Below are positions 1 through 8,872 of a stretch of DNA of 64,000 nucleotides, piece after piece (position 1 is the first letter of the stretch; each line of letters opens with the position of its first letter). The stretch spans positions 4,588,001 through 4,652,000 of the forward strand of contig OZ242006.1 in assembly GCA_965204705.1 (NCBI GenBank), read 5' to 3'. The translations under genes and the position numbers were made by a program. The stretch comes from Bin5 sp965204705 (GTDB taxonomy: Bacteria; Chloroflexota; Anaerolineae; Caldilineales; Caldilineaceae). Below the pieces are notes generated by a model that worked only from the letters and a program-made list of their open reading frames with translations, was not told the origin of the DNA and made no database searches.

Positions 1-2
1 AC

Positions 3-1829
3 CCGTTGCGCACGCTGCCCGGTGTGGGGGTGGCCTTCAAGCTGGTACAGCGGCTGTACGAGCTGGCCGGGGACCCCGAGGGCGCGGACCAGTTCCTGGA
101 CCTGGTCGCGTTGGGCATCGTGGCCGACGTTGCGGAGCAGATGCATGACACGCGTTACCTGCTTCAGATCGGGCTGGACAGGCTGCGGCGGACGGAACGG
201 ATAGGGCTGAAGGCGCTGATGGAAAGCGCGCGTCTTTCGCCGGACAGTGTTGACGCGCAGTCGATCGGCTTTCAGATTGGGCCGCGCATGAACGCGCTGG
301 GACGGCTGGACGATGCGACGGTGGCTGTCGAGCTTTTGACGACGGATGACGCGATACGGGCGGGGCAGCTGGCGGCGCAGATGGAGCGGCTCAACGGTGA
401 GAGGCGGCTGCTGACCAGCCAGATCACACAGACGGCGTTCGACATGCTGGAGCGGGAGCCGGTTTTGCTGGATTTCAATGCGATCGTTCTGGCGAACCCC
501 CACTGGCATGCGGGGATCATTGGGATCGTGGCGGCGCGGCTGGTAGAGGCGTATCATAAGCCGACGGTACTGCTGTGCAGCCCGCCGAGCGAGCCGGCGC
601 GGGGCAGCGCGCGCAGCACGGCCGGCGTGGACATTGGCAGCGCGATCGCGGGGTGTGCGGACCTGCTGATGCACCACGGCGGGCATCCGGGCGCGGCGGG
701 GGTGACGCTGGAGGCAGCCAACATCGACCGCTTTCGCCGCGAGCTGAGCCGGCAGGTTGACCAGCACAGGATCGACTCCGGGCCGGAGGGGCTGCACATT
801 GACGCGGCGATGCCTTTCTCGGAGCTCAGTCTGACACTGGCGGAAGAGATCGAACGGCTGGCGCCGTTTGGCAACGGCAACCCATTGCCCAAATTTGTAA
901 GCCACAGCCTTTCGGTGATCCAGGACCGGCGGATCGGGCGGGACGGAACGCACCGGCGTTTGGTGCTGCAGGACAGGGAGGAGAGGAGACAGACGGCGGT
1001 CTGGTGGCGCAGTGCGGATGTGGAGCTGCCGGGCGGCGCGGTTGACATTGCGTTTACGCTGGGCATAAACGAGTATCGGGGGGCGCGGACGGCGCAGTTG
1101 ACGCTCGAAGCGGTGCGGCCGGCGGAGGAAGGGGCAGGGCGGGGCATCGAAGCGACAGGATCCATAGATGGGCTGGCGGGTGAAATTCCTATTCATGATC
1201 TGCGACGCGAGCTTGTTTCTGCGGGCGATCTGCCGGACTTCGACAGCGCGGTCTGGTATGCGGAGGGGACGCGTTTGGGTGATGTTCCCTTGCGTTCGCG
1301 GTTGGAGGCGGCCCAGGGGGAGACGGGACTTCCGCTGGTGCTGTGGAGCAGCCCACCTTCGCCGGAACTGCTGCACTGGCTGGTGGAGAGCGTGGCCCCG
1401 TCGGAGTTGTATCTGGTGGGACGCGACACGGCTGAGGCGCACGCGGACGCTGTGTTGAAGCAGGTAGCAGGCATGGCGAAGTGGTCGCTGCAGGCTGGTT
1501 CGGAAGGGGGTCAGAGGGGGGCAGGCCAGGAGGGCCTTCTTCCGATAGACAGGCTGGCGGCGCGCATTGGGGTTACGGAGGAGATCGTGCGCTGCAGTCT
1601 GCTCTGGTTGGAACAGAAGGGGTTGCTGCAATTGAAGGGATGGGAAGAGGGCGATGTCGCACGCGTCATGGCGGGGGACGGAAGCGTAGGCGGCGGTGGT
1701 GAGCGCAAGCTGCTGCAGGAGGAGTTGAAGGAGTTGCTGGCGGAGGTGCGCGCTTACAGGCGATTCTTTCAGCGGGCGCCGGTGGGGGCGCTGGAACTGG
1801 AACTGCAGGGGTCAGTGGTCAGTGGTTAG
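3..1829 (+). CDS. recJ: Single-stranded-DNA-specific exonuclease RecJ, 3' part (5' end outside the window)
   Basis: RecJ degrades single-stranded DNA 5' to 3' in recombinational and mismatch repair. The reading frame is open at the window edge, so the N-terminal DHH catalytic motifs are missing. What is visible begins with the end of the DHH domain (PGVGVAFKL, then LVALGIVADVA). Next comes the DHHA1 domain, with HWHAGIIGIVAARL near residue 163, the GSARS motif near 204 and GGHPGAAGV near 226. An OB-like region (PFGNGNPLPKF) follows near 290. After that is a C-terminal extension of about 250 residues whose last part (about 510-580) looks like a winged helix. The last codons (GSVVSG) are contributed by an intergenic repeat that runs over the stop codon. 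The family call is secure; the function of the extension is unknown. Confidence 0.93.
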   Translation, partial: PLRTLPGVGVAFKLVQRLYELAGDPEGADQFLDLVALGIVADVAEQMHDTRYLLQIGLDRLRRTERIGLKALMESARLSPDSVDAQSIGFQIGPRMNALGRLDDATVAVELLTTDDAIRAGQLAAQMERLNGERRLLTSQITQTAFDMLEREPVLLDFNAIVLANPHWHAGIIGIVAARLVEAYHKPTVLLCSPPSEPARGSARSTAGVDIGSAIAGCADLLMHHGGHPGAAGVTLEAANIDRFRRELSRQVDQHRIDSGPEGLHIDAAMPFSELSLTLAEEIERLAPFGNGNPLPKFVSHSLSVIQDRRIGRDGTHRRLVLQDREERRQTAVWWRSADVELPGGAVDIAFTLGINEYRGARTAQLTLEAVRPAEEGAGRGIEATGSIDGLAGEIPIHDLRRELVSAGDLPDFDSAVWYAEGTRLGDVPLRSRLEAAQGETGLPLVLWSSPPSPELLHWLVESVAPSELYLVGRDTAEAHADAVLKQVAGMAKWSLQAGSEGGQRGAGQEGLLPIDRLAARIGVTEEIVRCSLLWLEQKGLLQLKGWEEGDVARVMAGDGSVGGGGERKLLQEELKELLAEVRAYRRFFQRAPVGALELELQGSVVSG

Positions 1830-2012
1830 TGGTCAGTGGCTTGAGAATGCAATGGGGGGTGCAGACACTGGTCGCTGGAGTCAATCGATCCAATTGTCCA
1901 CGACGTTGGGCTAGCGAGGGGGACGTTGCGGGGGCGCAGCCCCTGCACAAGGGAGGGCCGAAGGCCCGACCGCACGACTGCAGTGGTCGGTGGACGGTGG
2001 TCAGTGGTTAGA
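1801..2012 (+). repeat. Composite double-hairpin repeat, copy 1, with both tails
   Basis: The left tail begins AACTGCAGGGGTCAGTGG at 1801 inside the end of recJ. A linker of about 75 bases follows and resembles the linker of copy 4 (cttgaga, then agacac and gctgga). Hairpin 1 lies at 1927-1947 with a nine-pair stem including one G-T pair, and hairpin 2 at 1955-1967 (GGGCC, GAA, GGCCC). The right tail (GACTGCAGTGGTCGGTGG and so on) runs to about 2012. The element lies between the convergent ends of recJ and the glycosyltransferase gene. It carries no open reading frame of its own. Confidence 0.8.
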
Positions 2013-2068
2013 GAGTGGCCGGGCGGAGGATCAGTTGGTTATTTGGGCCTCTGGGCGGGTGGCGTGTT

Positions 2069-4114
2069 TTATTCGAGTTGGACGGTTCCGCAGGGGACGC
2101 CGGGTTGGCCTTGGGCTTCGACTTTGACGTTGTAGGGGCCGGGTTGGGCAAAGGGATTGAGGTTTACGTCCAGTTCGACGCGGACGAATTCGTCTGGTTG
2201 CCACATGGCGGGCGGGTAGACGGAAAGCACGTCGCCGGCGCGTTGCAGGGAACGACCCCAGATCTGGCCGTCACCGGCCTGTACCAAGGCGTAGAGTTCG
2301 GGCGCCTCGCTCACTTCTTCGTATTTCCTCAGCCAAAGCCGCAAATGGACCCAGCCGCTGGGCGGATGATAGAGGATGTCGCGGGCGGCGACGACGGGGG
2401 TGACGATTTCGCAGGCGGCGAGTTCGACGCCTGGGAAGACCTGCGCGTCCGGGTAGAGGGCGGCTTCTGATAGGGCGGGCAGGGCGGAATATCTGTAGCG
2501 GACGGCGTATCCTCGCAGCTCGACACCGGCCGGGTACTGTTCGGTGATGAGAGGGAATCTCCCATCCAACCAGGACTGAACCAGGCGATGAGCATCGACG
2601 CCGGCGAGATGGCTTTGCAGGAGCCAGAGGGTGTCGGCGCCACTGGGCGCGTCCAAGTCCTGCAGGTGGGTGGAGATGAGGGTTTCGGCCTGCTCGGCGG
2701 TCAGCTGGGCGTTGAAGTTGCCGTAGACGGGCATCGCTGCTGTGGGTGGTTGCTGGCGCAGGTACCAGTCGAGGGCGGGGAGGAGGAAGTAGGGGTGGAC
2801 GAGTGCTGCGGTGACCTCGTGTGGGCTGTGTTGCTGGTAGGCGCGGATATAGTCGGTGGCGGCGCGCCAGTTTTCGCGGAAGAGTGGGGGTGTCCAGAGG
2901 ACGGGCAGTGACGCAGCGAGGAGGGCGAGGGCGGCGAGGCCGCTGAGAGCGCCGGCAGATGGCCGCCAGCGTCCGAGGGCGATCGCACCGCGCGCCGCGG
3001 CCCAGAGAACGAAGGGAGCGAGAAATAGAAAGTAGCGGTCCTCGTGGAAGATGGCTGCGTTGGTGGCGAGCAGTGTGCTGCCGATCAGAAGGGGGGCACC
3101 AATCCATAGCCACAGGTATGGCCGTGCGTCGCGACGGTTGCCGCCGGGGATGAGGAGACCGGCGAGGGCGAGAAGGGCGAAAAAGAGAACGGCTGCGGTG
3201 CGGACGGCGTCGGGCCAGCCGGTATGCCAGACGGTGAAGATACGCAGTTGGCGCCAGAGGTTGGGCAGGAAGTCGGCGAATGGCGCGCCGGGTGTGCCGG
3301 ATGCGCTGTTGACGGCCCAGGCGCTGCGGGCAAGTGGCAGGAAGATGAGGGCGACGACCGCGAAGGCGGCGATGGCCTCTAGCATGTAGCGCTTGTTGAA
3401 TGATCCGTTACGGTGGGCGAGCAGAAAGACGGAAAGTCCGAGGCCGGGGAGGAAGAAGGCAGCGTAGAGATAGCTGTACAGGGCGAATGTCAGCGCGGCG
3501 GCGAGACCAGTCCAGCTGAATAGGCGTGCCAGGGCGGCGCTCTTTGTGGGTAATGCGCCAAGTGAAGGGAGACGCTCGCGGGCGGCGACGAGGAAGAAGG
3601 CGGCCCAAACGATCGCGGTGGCGGCGGGCTGAAACATGCGCAACTCTTGACTGTACCAGACAAGCATGGGCGCGAGCGCGGTGAAGGCGCCAGCAAGCAG
3701 GCCGTTAGCGCGGCCGCTGAGCTGGGTTACAAGGCGCAGCATCCCCCAGACCATGAGTATCCCGATGAGGACGCCGAAGATGCGCAGGGCGGCGTCGCTG
3801 CGGTCGGCGCCTAACCATCCGAGCAGCGTCTGCCAGTAGTGGAGCGCGAGATAGTAGGCGGGCGGATGTTTGTCCCTGATCAACTGGAGGGTACCCGGCC
3901 AGATGTGGGCGGGTCCGAGCTTTGCCCAGTCGAGCGAGATGGCTTCGTCGAACCAGATGCTGTGGTATTCCAGGCGCCAGAGGCGGGGCAGAGCAGCCAG
4001 GAGGAGGACTGACAGCTCGGGCAGGGAGGTGGCCCAGATGCGCTGACTGACCGATGCCAGGCGTGCGTAGGCGGTGGTGTTGCGGGCCCCGAAGGGAGAG
4101 TTCAGGCGGGTCAC
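2069..4114 (-). CDS. Membrane glycosyltransferase of the ArnT/PMT (GT39-like) type
   Basis: This is a polytopic membrane protein that probably transfers sugars from a polyprenyl-phosphate donor on the outer face of the membrane. The first membrane segment is followed by the family signature: an acidic WFDEAIS motif in the first external loop, then a DKHPPAYY motif. About ten hydrophobic segments follow, then a soluble C-terminal domain of about 200 residues with a beta-sandwich look. The frame extends upstream to an ATG at 4213, but that would overlap the preceding gene by 80 bases. I prefer the GTG at 4114, which has AGGA five bases upstream and leaves a 19-base gap. Neighbouring genes are also glycan-related. 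Substrate unknown. Confidence 0.8.
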   Translation of the reverse strand: MTRLNSPFGARNTTAYARLASVSQRIWATSLPELSVLLLAALPRLWRLEYHSIWFDEAISLDWAKLGPAHIWPGTLQLIRDKHPPAYYLALHYWQTLLGWLGADRSDAALRIFGVLIGILMVWGMLRLVTQLSGRANGLLAGAFTALAPMLVWYSQELRMFQPAATAIVWAAFFLVAARERLPSLGALPTKSAALARLFSWTGLAAALTFALYSYLYAAFFLPGLGLSVFLLAHRNGSFNKRYMLEAIAAFAVVALIFLPLARSAWAVNSASGTPGAPFADFLPNLWRQLRIFTVWHTGWPDAVRTAAVLFFALLALAGLLIPGGNRRDARPYLWLWIGAPLLIGSTLLATNAAIFHEDRYFLFLAPFVLWAAARGAIALGRWRPSAGALSGLAALALLAASLPVLWTPPLFRENWRAATDYIRAYQQHSPHEVTAALVHPYFLLPALDWYLRQQPPTAAMPVYGNFNAQLTAEQAETLISTHLQDLDAPSGADTLWLLQSHLAGVDAHRLVQSWLDGRFPLITEQYPAGVELRGYAVRYRYSALPALSEAALYPDAQVFPGVELAACEIVTPVVAARDILYHPPSGWVHLRLWLRKYEEVSEAPELYALVQAGDGQIWGRSLQRAGDVLSVYPPAMWQPDEFVRVELDVNLNPFAQPGPYNVKVEAQGQPGVPCGTVQLE

Positions 4115-4133
4115 AGTGATCCTGGTGGCGTTG

Positions 4134-5054
4134 TCAAGCTGTGGGTTGGGAAGCCGGCTGCGCGGGTTGCGACCGGGTAGAGAGGATGGAGCGGAATGTG
4201 ACTGCGCCGACAACGATGGATCCGCCCAGCAGGGCGAGGGAAGTGGGCATTTCGCCGATAAAGATAAGCACCCACACTGGGTTGAGAATTGGCTCGACGG
4301 TCTGGATCAGGATGGCTTCGACAGCGGTCAGTTTCTTGATTGCGATGGCGATGAGGATTGAAGGGAAACCGATCTGAAAGATGCCGAGAAAGAGCATCCC
4401 CATCCAGTCGGCCGTGGTCGGCGCGGCTCCAAGCAGAAAGGGAAGGCCCAGCAGTGCAGAGAGGGCGTTGCCGAGCAGGACGGTTTCGATGGTTGACGTA
4501 TCCTTCTGTTTGCGCATGAAAAGAAGAAACCAGGCGAAAGCCAGGCCGGCCAGCAGGCCAAAAAGGTTTCCGAACGCGCCGCCGGTGGTCAGGCCATCAC
4601 CGTAGAAGCAGAGGAGGCCCACGCCTACGGCGGCGAGGGCCAGCCAATCCAGCTTGCCGACGGGTTCGCGGAGATAGCGGATACCGAAAAAGGCGACGAA
4701 GATCGGCGCGGTGTACTGGAGGAAGATAGCGTTGGCGGCGGTGGTCTCGCGGACGGCAATGATGAAGAAGGCTTGGGCACAGACTAGGGAGATGGCTCCG
4801 CCGAGCATTGGAGGCGTCAGGCGGAATTTCGGAGAGGGCTGCGGATGCTGGCGGCGGTGGCTATCAGACGGGTTTCGGCGCGCAGATTGCAGGAAAGGGC
4901 GCGCCATGTAGAGAGCGATGGTCAGGACGGCGAAGGCGCCGCGCACGCCCAGCAGGGGGAGCGGGTCGACGGAGATGACTTTGATCAGCAGGCCACTTGT
5001 GCTGAACAGTATGGCTGCCAGGGCCTGGCAGTAGATTGCCTTGCGGTGCGACAT
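4134..5054 (-). CDS. EamA/DMT-family transporter
   Basis: A drug/metabolite-type permease of 306 residues with about ten membrane segments arranged as two EamA repeats (roughly residues 8-150 and 160-290). The N-terminal segment reads AAILFSTSGLLIKV. The second repeat ends with the typical VEPILNPVWVLIFIGEMPT stretch, where the glutamate-proline pair is characteristic of the family. Such proteins export amino acids, nucleosides or other small metabolites. Nothing in the sequence fixes the substrate. It is followed within 20 bases by a glycosyltransferase gene, so the two may be cotranscribed. A CAGTGG-type repeat sits directly upstream of the ATG, where the promoter or leader would be. Confidence 0.85.
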   Translation of the reverse strand: MSHRKAIYCQALAAILFSTSGLLIKVISVDPLPLLGVRGAFAVLTIALYMARPFLQSARRNPSDSHRRQHPQPSPKFRLTPPMLGGAISLVCAQAFFIIAVRETTAANAIFLQYTAPIFVAFFGIRYLREPVGKLDWLALAAVGVGLLCFYGDGLTTGGAFGNLFGLLAGLAFAWFLLFMRKQKDTSTIETVLLGNALSALLGLPFLLGAAPTTADWMGMLFLGIFQIGFPSILIAIAIKKLTAVEAILIQTVEPILNPVWVLIFIGEMPTSLALLGGSIVVGAVTFRSILSTRSQPAQPASQPTA

Positions 5055-5058
5055 AAGG

Positions 5059-5095
5059 GCAGTGATCAGTGGTCGGTGGTTAGTGGTTAGTTAAC
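5059..5095 (+). repeat. Stand-alone CAGTGG-type tail repeat
   Basis: GCAGTGATCAGTGGTCGG followed by two TGGTTAG units. It matches the tails of the composite repeats but has no hairpin module. It lies between the GT2 gene and the start codon of the EamA transporter gene. Confidence 0.65.
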
Positions 5096-5143
5096 ACCGG
5101 TGGGCGGCGGGGTGTGAGTAACGGTTCTTCCTTGGGCACGCGC

Positions 5144-5827
5144 TTAGCGGTTGGTGAAGGCGTAGCGCAGGGTGACGCCGAGTATGTAGTAGGCAGCCAG
5201 GACGGAGCCGCGGAGGGTGCCGCTGACTTTGGACTGGCCGGCGCGGCGAGGGGCGAAGCTAACCGGCACTTCGAGAATGGGCACGCCCAACCGGGCGCAT
5301 TTTACCATCATTTCGGTGGGCCAGCCGAAGGTCATCTCTTGCATGTTGAGCTTCAGCAGCAGATCGCGGCGGACGGCGCGGTGGGGGCCCAGGTCGGTGA
5401 CGGCCACTCTGTAGAGGCGGCGCATCAGGGCGGAGGTGAGCCAGTTACCGAAGCGCTGGTGGGGCGGCATGGCGCCGGGCAGGATTTCCCCCAGCACGCG
5501 CGAGCCGAGCACGAGGTCGGCCCGGCCTTGTTGGATGGGCAGGAAGAGCTTTGGCATCTCGGCGGGCAGGGAGCTGAAGTCGCCGTCGAGAAAGAGGAGG
5601 ATGTCGGCGGTGGCGGCGGCGACGCCGGCGGCGCAGGCGAAACCGTAGCCGCGGCGCGGCTCAGTGACAACGTGGGCGCCGGCTTCAGCGGCCAGGGGTC
5701 CGGTTCCGTCGGTAGAGCCGTTATCGGTGACGATGACGCGGGCGACGGGCTGCTGTGCGGCCTCGCGCACGAGTTGGGCGATGTTGCCGGCCTCGTTCAG
5801 GGCCGGGATGATGACGTCGACGTCCAT
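5144..5827 (-). CDS. Glycosyltransferase family 2, dolichyl-phosphate-mannose-synthase-like
   Basis: A soluble GT-A fold enzyme of 227 residues. It starts with DVIIPALNEAGNIAQL, has the nucleotide-binding TDNGSTDGT motif near residue 34 and the metal-binding DXD motif in LFLDGDFSSLP near residue 78. It ends with the RAGQSKVSG motif typical of enzymes that charge polyprenyl phosphate with a sugar. It may provide the lipid-linked donor for the GT39-like enzyme two genes downstream. Its start overlaps the end of the DUF2064 gene by 31 bases, so the two are probably translated from one message. A short C-terminal hydrophobic stretch may touch the membrane. Confidence 0.85.
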   Translation of the reverse strand: MDVDVIIPALNEAGNIAQLVREAAQQPVARVIVTDNGSTDGTGPLAAEAGAHVVTEPRRGYGFACAAGVAAATADILLFLDGDFSSLPAEMPKLFLPIQQGRADLVLGSRVLGEILPGAMPPHQRFGNWLTSALMRRLYRVAVTDLGPHRAVRRDLLLKLNMQEMTFGWPTEMMVKCARLGVPILEVPVSFAPRRAGQSKVSGTLRGSVLAAYYILGVTLRYAFTNR

Positions 5828-6636
5828 AGGGTGTTCAGGAAGCGGCTTGTGGCAGGGGCACGTTCGGGATGGGAGGCCAGTTCGGAAGACAGACGTTCGA
5901 GCTCATGGGCGCTGTCGACGTCGTACCACTCGGGCAGCAGGTCGACGCGGACGCCTTCTTCGGCGGCGATGGCCAGTGTATCCCGCAGGACGGTTGGCGT
6001 GGACATTTTTACGTCGGTAACGAGGCGTCCGGGTGGTTTTTTGACACCGATGAGGTAGTAGCCGCCGTCGGCGCAGGGGCCGAAGACTGCGTCCACGCGG
6101 GGATCGTCCATGCATCGAAAGGCGGAGCAGAGCAGCTCGGCGGGCAGGGTGGGGCTGTCGCTGTTCATGGCGGCGACCTGGTTAAGACCGCAAGCGAGTG
6201 CTGAAGAGAGGACATATTGGAGGCGGTCGCCCAGCCGTTCCGGTTGATGGGCGGGCGACTCCTTTTGGGGCTGGGGACTGGACGTCGCCGGTGGGCCGCC
6301 CGTAGGGAGATCGTGGTCGTTTACCGGCGCTGTGCGCTCCTGTGGGATCAGCCAGAAGTCGGGCGCGAGCTGGCGGAAGAAGTCGCGTGCGGCGGCCGGT
6401 GTGTAGGCGATTACGGGAATGAAGGCATCCAGATGGGCGGCGGCGCGCACGGTTGCCAGGATATCCTGCAGGAAGCAGTGGTAGAGAGAGGCCGCGGAGT
6501 CGCCGGTGAGCGGGGGGACGAGCCGGGTCTTGGCGCTGCCGGCGATGGGTTGTTTGGCCATGACAAGCAGGGCGCGGCGGGAGTAAAATTGGACCTGCGA
6601 TGGGATGGTGGGCCGAAGAAGTGGGCTGCCGTCCAA
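5797..6636 (-). CDS. DUF2064 / TIGR04282-type glycosyltransferase-like protein
   Basis: A GT-A-like protein related to nucleotidyltransferases. The core begins ALLVMAKQPIAGSAKTRL, carries AAMNSDSPTLP and ends with GPCADGGYYLIGVKKP, the three signatures of the family. Between them is a linker unusually rich in Pro, Gly and Gln. The start is uncertain. The first in-frame ATG (6561) lies inside the first beta strand and is too short. The frame also runs far upstream into the next gene, which is unlikely. The TTG at 6636 gives a sensible N-terminus but has no clear ribosome binding site. Family members occur beside GT2 genes, as here; the reaction is not established. Confidence 0.75.
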   Translation of the reverse strand: MDGSPLLRPTIPSQVQFYSRRALLVMAKQPIAGSAKTRLVPPLTGDSAASLYHCFLQDILATVRAAAHLDAFIPVIAYTPAAARDFFRQLAPDFWLIPQERTAPVNDHDLPTGGPPATSSPQPQKESPAHQPERLGDRLQYVLSSALACGLNQVAAMNSDSPTLPAELLCSAFRCMDDPRVDAVFGPCADGGYYLIGVKKPPGRLVTDVKMSTPTVLRDTLAIAAEEGVRVDLLPEWYDVDSAHELERLSSELASHPERAPATSRFLNTLWTSTSSSRP

Positions 6637-6704
6637 TAGGGCCGAGTTGACGGGAAAGGAGAGGTCGTTACCGCTTCTTTGCGCTGCCTCCTCGTTTGGG
6701 GCTG

Positions 6705-8183
6705 TCAATCTCCCGCCTCGCGCACGGCAGCCAGTCCATGGCGCAGAGCGCCGCGTCTTTCCCAGGCCTGGCGGATGGAAAGGTAGGAGATGTAGGAATA
6801 GCCGCAGGCGTAGAGGGAGAGCCAAGGGAAAAGCCACCAGAAGCCATTGAGAAGACTGTACACGAGGAGCGCGTTTGCGTAGACGGCCAGGGCGATTTCG
6901 ACCCAGACGGTGGGGTCACTGGGCAGGACGTAGGCGCTGGTCTGCCAGTCCTTGCTGGCGCGGGTGACGGCGAACTTGGGTGTCCGCTTGAAGGCGCTGC
7001 GGACGCCGAGGAGCGCTTCAAAGACGGCGCGGCTGTTGTTGACGGAGAGGCCGGTGCCCAGGCCAAGCAGCACCATGAGGCGGCGAATTCGCTGGCGGAC
7101 GGAAACGCCCTGGCTTTGCATGGCGGTCCAGTACATGAGCGGGGGCCCGATGGCGGTGAGGGAGAAGAGGGAGGCGATTCTGAGTGCCGGGCTGAAGGAG
7201 GACATCATCGGCAGGAGGAAGAGCAGGTTGATCAGCATGAGCGGGTGGACGGCGTAGCCGGTCAGATGGGCGATGCCGAGGAGCTTGCGCCACAGAGGTT
7301 GGGAGGAACAGAGGACGGCGGTGAACAGCTTTTTGGCGGTCTGCATACTGCCCTTGGCCCAACGGAACTGTTGCCGCTTGAAGGCGTCGACGGAGACGGG
7401 GATCTCGGCCGGCACAATCACGTGCGGCAGATAGGCGACGCGCCAGCCGCACAGCTGGGCCCGGTAGCTGAGGTCGAGGTCTTCGGTGAGCGTGTCCTCC
7501 TGCCAGCCGCCTGCTTCTTCCATGCAGGACCGCCGCCAGAGGCCGGCGGTGCCGTTGAAGTTGAGCAGTGCGCCCAGTTCGTTGCGGGCCCTCTGTTCGA
7601 CGACGAAGTGGCCGTCTATGCCGAGGGACTGGGCCAGAGTGAGGCGTGAGACGTGGGCGTTGAGATGGCCCCAGCGGGCCTGGACGCAGCCGACGTTGGG
7701 ATCATCGAAGGGGGCGATGGTCTGCTGCAGAAAGTCGGGCGGCGGCACGAAATCGGCGTCGAATATGGCGATAAATTCGCCGCGTGCGTCGGCAAGCCCC
7801 TCGCGGAGGGCGCCGGCTTTGTAGCCTGTGCGCACGGTGCGCTGGCGTTGGGTGATGTCGATGCCATTGCGGCGGTGGATGGCGATGCAGTTGGCGATGA
7901 TCTGGCTGGTATCGTCAGTCGAGTCGTCAAGGATCTGAATCTGGAGGCGGTCTGCGGGCCAGTCGAATGCGGCGACGGCGTCAATGAGTCGGCGCACAAC
8001 GTGGCGTTCGTTGAAGACGGGGAGCTGAACGGTTACGGACGGTTGTTTCGGTATTTCGGAGGGCGGTGGGGTTTCCGCGTCGAACAGAGTTCGCCGGGCA
8101 ATCAGGGTCAGAAAGAGTGCCTGCAGGCCATAGATGGCGAGAAGAGATGCGGCGATGACGTAGATGAGCTTGAGAACAGTCAT
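6705..8183 (-). CDS. Processive family 2 glycosyltransferase, cellulose-synthase-like
   Basis: An integral membrane polysaccharide synthase of 492 residues. One N-terminal membrane helix (about 5-28) precedes the cytosolic GT-A domain. The domain shows VQLPVFNE, then DDS (ILDDSTDDT), DXD (IFDADFVPP), TED (TLTEDLDLSYR) and the QXXRW motif (RQQFRWAKGS). These are all the signatures of processive beta-glycosyltransferases of the cellulose synthase/glucomannan synthase group. About four membrane helices follow, forming the export channel. It has no PilZ domain. It is first in a minus-strand glycan cluster. Cellulose or mannan are possible products, and nothing here decides between them. Confidence 0.88.
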   Translation of the reverse strand: MTVLKLIYVIAASLLAIYGLQALFLTLIARRTLFDAETPPPSEIPKQPSVTVQLPVFNERHVVRRLIDAVAAFDWPADRLQIQILDDSTDDTSQIIANCIAIHRRNGIDITQRQRTVRTGYKAGALREGLADARGEFIAIFDADFVPPPDFLQQTIAPFDDPNVGCVQARWGHLNAHVSRLTLAQSLGIDGHFVVEQRARNELGALLNFNGTAGLWRRSCMEEAGGWQEDTLTEDLDLSYRAQLCGWRVAYLPHVIVPAEIPVSVDAFKRQQFRWAKGSMQTAKKLFTAVLCSSQPLWRKLLGIAHLTGYAVHPLMLINLLFLLPMMSSFSPALRIASLFSLTAIGPPLMYWTAMQSQGVSVRQRIRRLMVLLGLGTGLSVNNSRAVFEALLGVRSAFKRTPKFAVTRASKDWQTSAYVLPSDPTVWVEIALAVYANALLVYSLLNGFWWLFPWLSLYACGYSYISYLSIRQAWERRGALRHGLAAVREAGD

Positions 8184-8211
8184 GCGAAGATTTCAGCCTT
8201 CAGTTTCGTGT

Positions 8212-8262
8212 CTCCCGTTGCCGGTTCAACTCTCGCTCAGGGCAGAGAGGCGGCAACGGGAG
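8212..8262. other. 12-bp perfect inverted repeat (stem-loop)
   Basis: CTCCCGTTGCCG at 8212-8223 is perfectly complementary to CGGCAACGGGAG at 8251-8262. The 27-base loop contains a smaller CTCTC/GAGAG pair. It lies between the DoxX gene and the start of the glycosyltransferase gene, both on the minus strand. It could be a terminator of the former or a leader structure of the latter. No T-run follows on either strand. Confidence 0.6.
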
Positions 8263-8345
8263 CGGGTTGCGTCATCTGTGAAAACGAGCTTATGCCCTGA
8301 TCACGGATTCCGCAGGGGCAGACCGTGCTCAAGATTGCGACATTG

Positions 8346-8831
8346 TTACCAGATAGGGCCACCCGGGGGTTCTCCCAGCCGCTTAAGGAGCAGGCTATCC
8401 AAACCCCAAGCGCGGCCGGACTGGGTAAGGGCCGTTACCAGGGCGGAGACTGTAAGCAGCACATAGGTCCAGATCCATTCCTGGCCGCCGAGGTAAGCCA
8501 GGAACAGATTAAAGAAGAAGAGAGCGGCGCCGACGGCAGCCAGAGGCGTGAAGAGGCCGACCAGCAGGCCCAGGCCCAACAGCAACTCTCCTACCAGCTG
8601 AAAGACCGCGAACAGCCCAGGCACCTGCAGGATTGTGCCGTTAATTAGCGCCCGGTAGAAGGCCGGGCCGCCACCGTTGTCGTTAAAGAGATAGTTAAAT
8701 AGGCCGACGATGCCGTCGGCAGTGTAGATCCCATCCTGCAGATTCTTGAACCAAGTGACAACCAGAATCACTCCGAGAGTTATACGTAGAATGGCGACAG
8801 CCTGCCGCATTCTGCTTTCTACCTGACCCAT
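8346..8831 (-). CDS. DoxX-like membrane protein (TQO small-subunit type)
   Basis: A 161-residue protein with four predicted membrane helices. It has the DoxX/DoxD pattern: an N-terminal helix with R and W (AILRITLGVILVVTWFKNL), then the VGELLLGLGLLVGLFTPLAA helix pair. In the DoxD family such proteins form part of thiosulfate:quinone oxidoreductase; many DoxX homologues have no proven role. The position next to a YeeE/YedE sulfur transporter, with a second DoxX gene on the far side, suggests work on reduced sulfur compounds. That suggestion rests on context only. Confidence 0.78.
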   Translation of the reverse strand: MGQVESRMRQAVAILRITLGVILVVTWFKNLQDGIYTADGIVGLFNYLFNDNGGGPAFYRALINGTILQVPGLFAVFQLVGELLLGLGLLVGLFTPLAAVGAALFFFNLFLAYLGGQEWIWTYVLLTVSALVTALTQSGRAWGLDSLLLKRLGEPPGGPIW

Positions 8832-8872
8832 GTCATTACTCCTGTTCAGATTCTAAGTCCGATCAACGTTGA

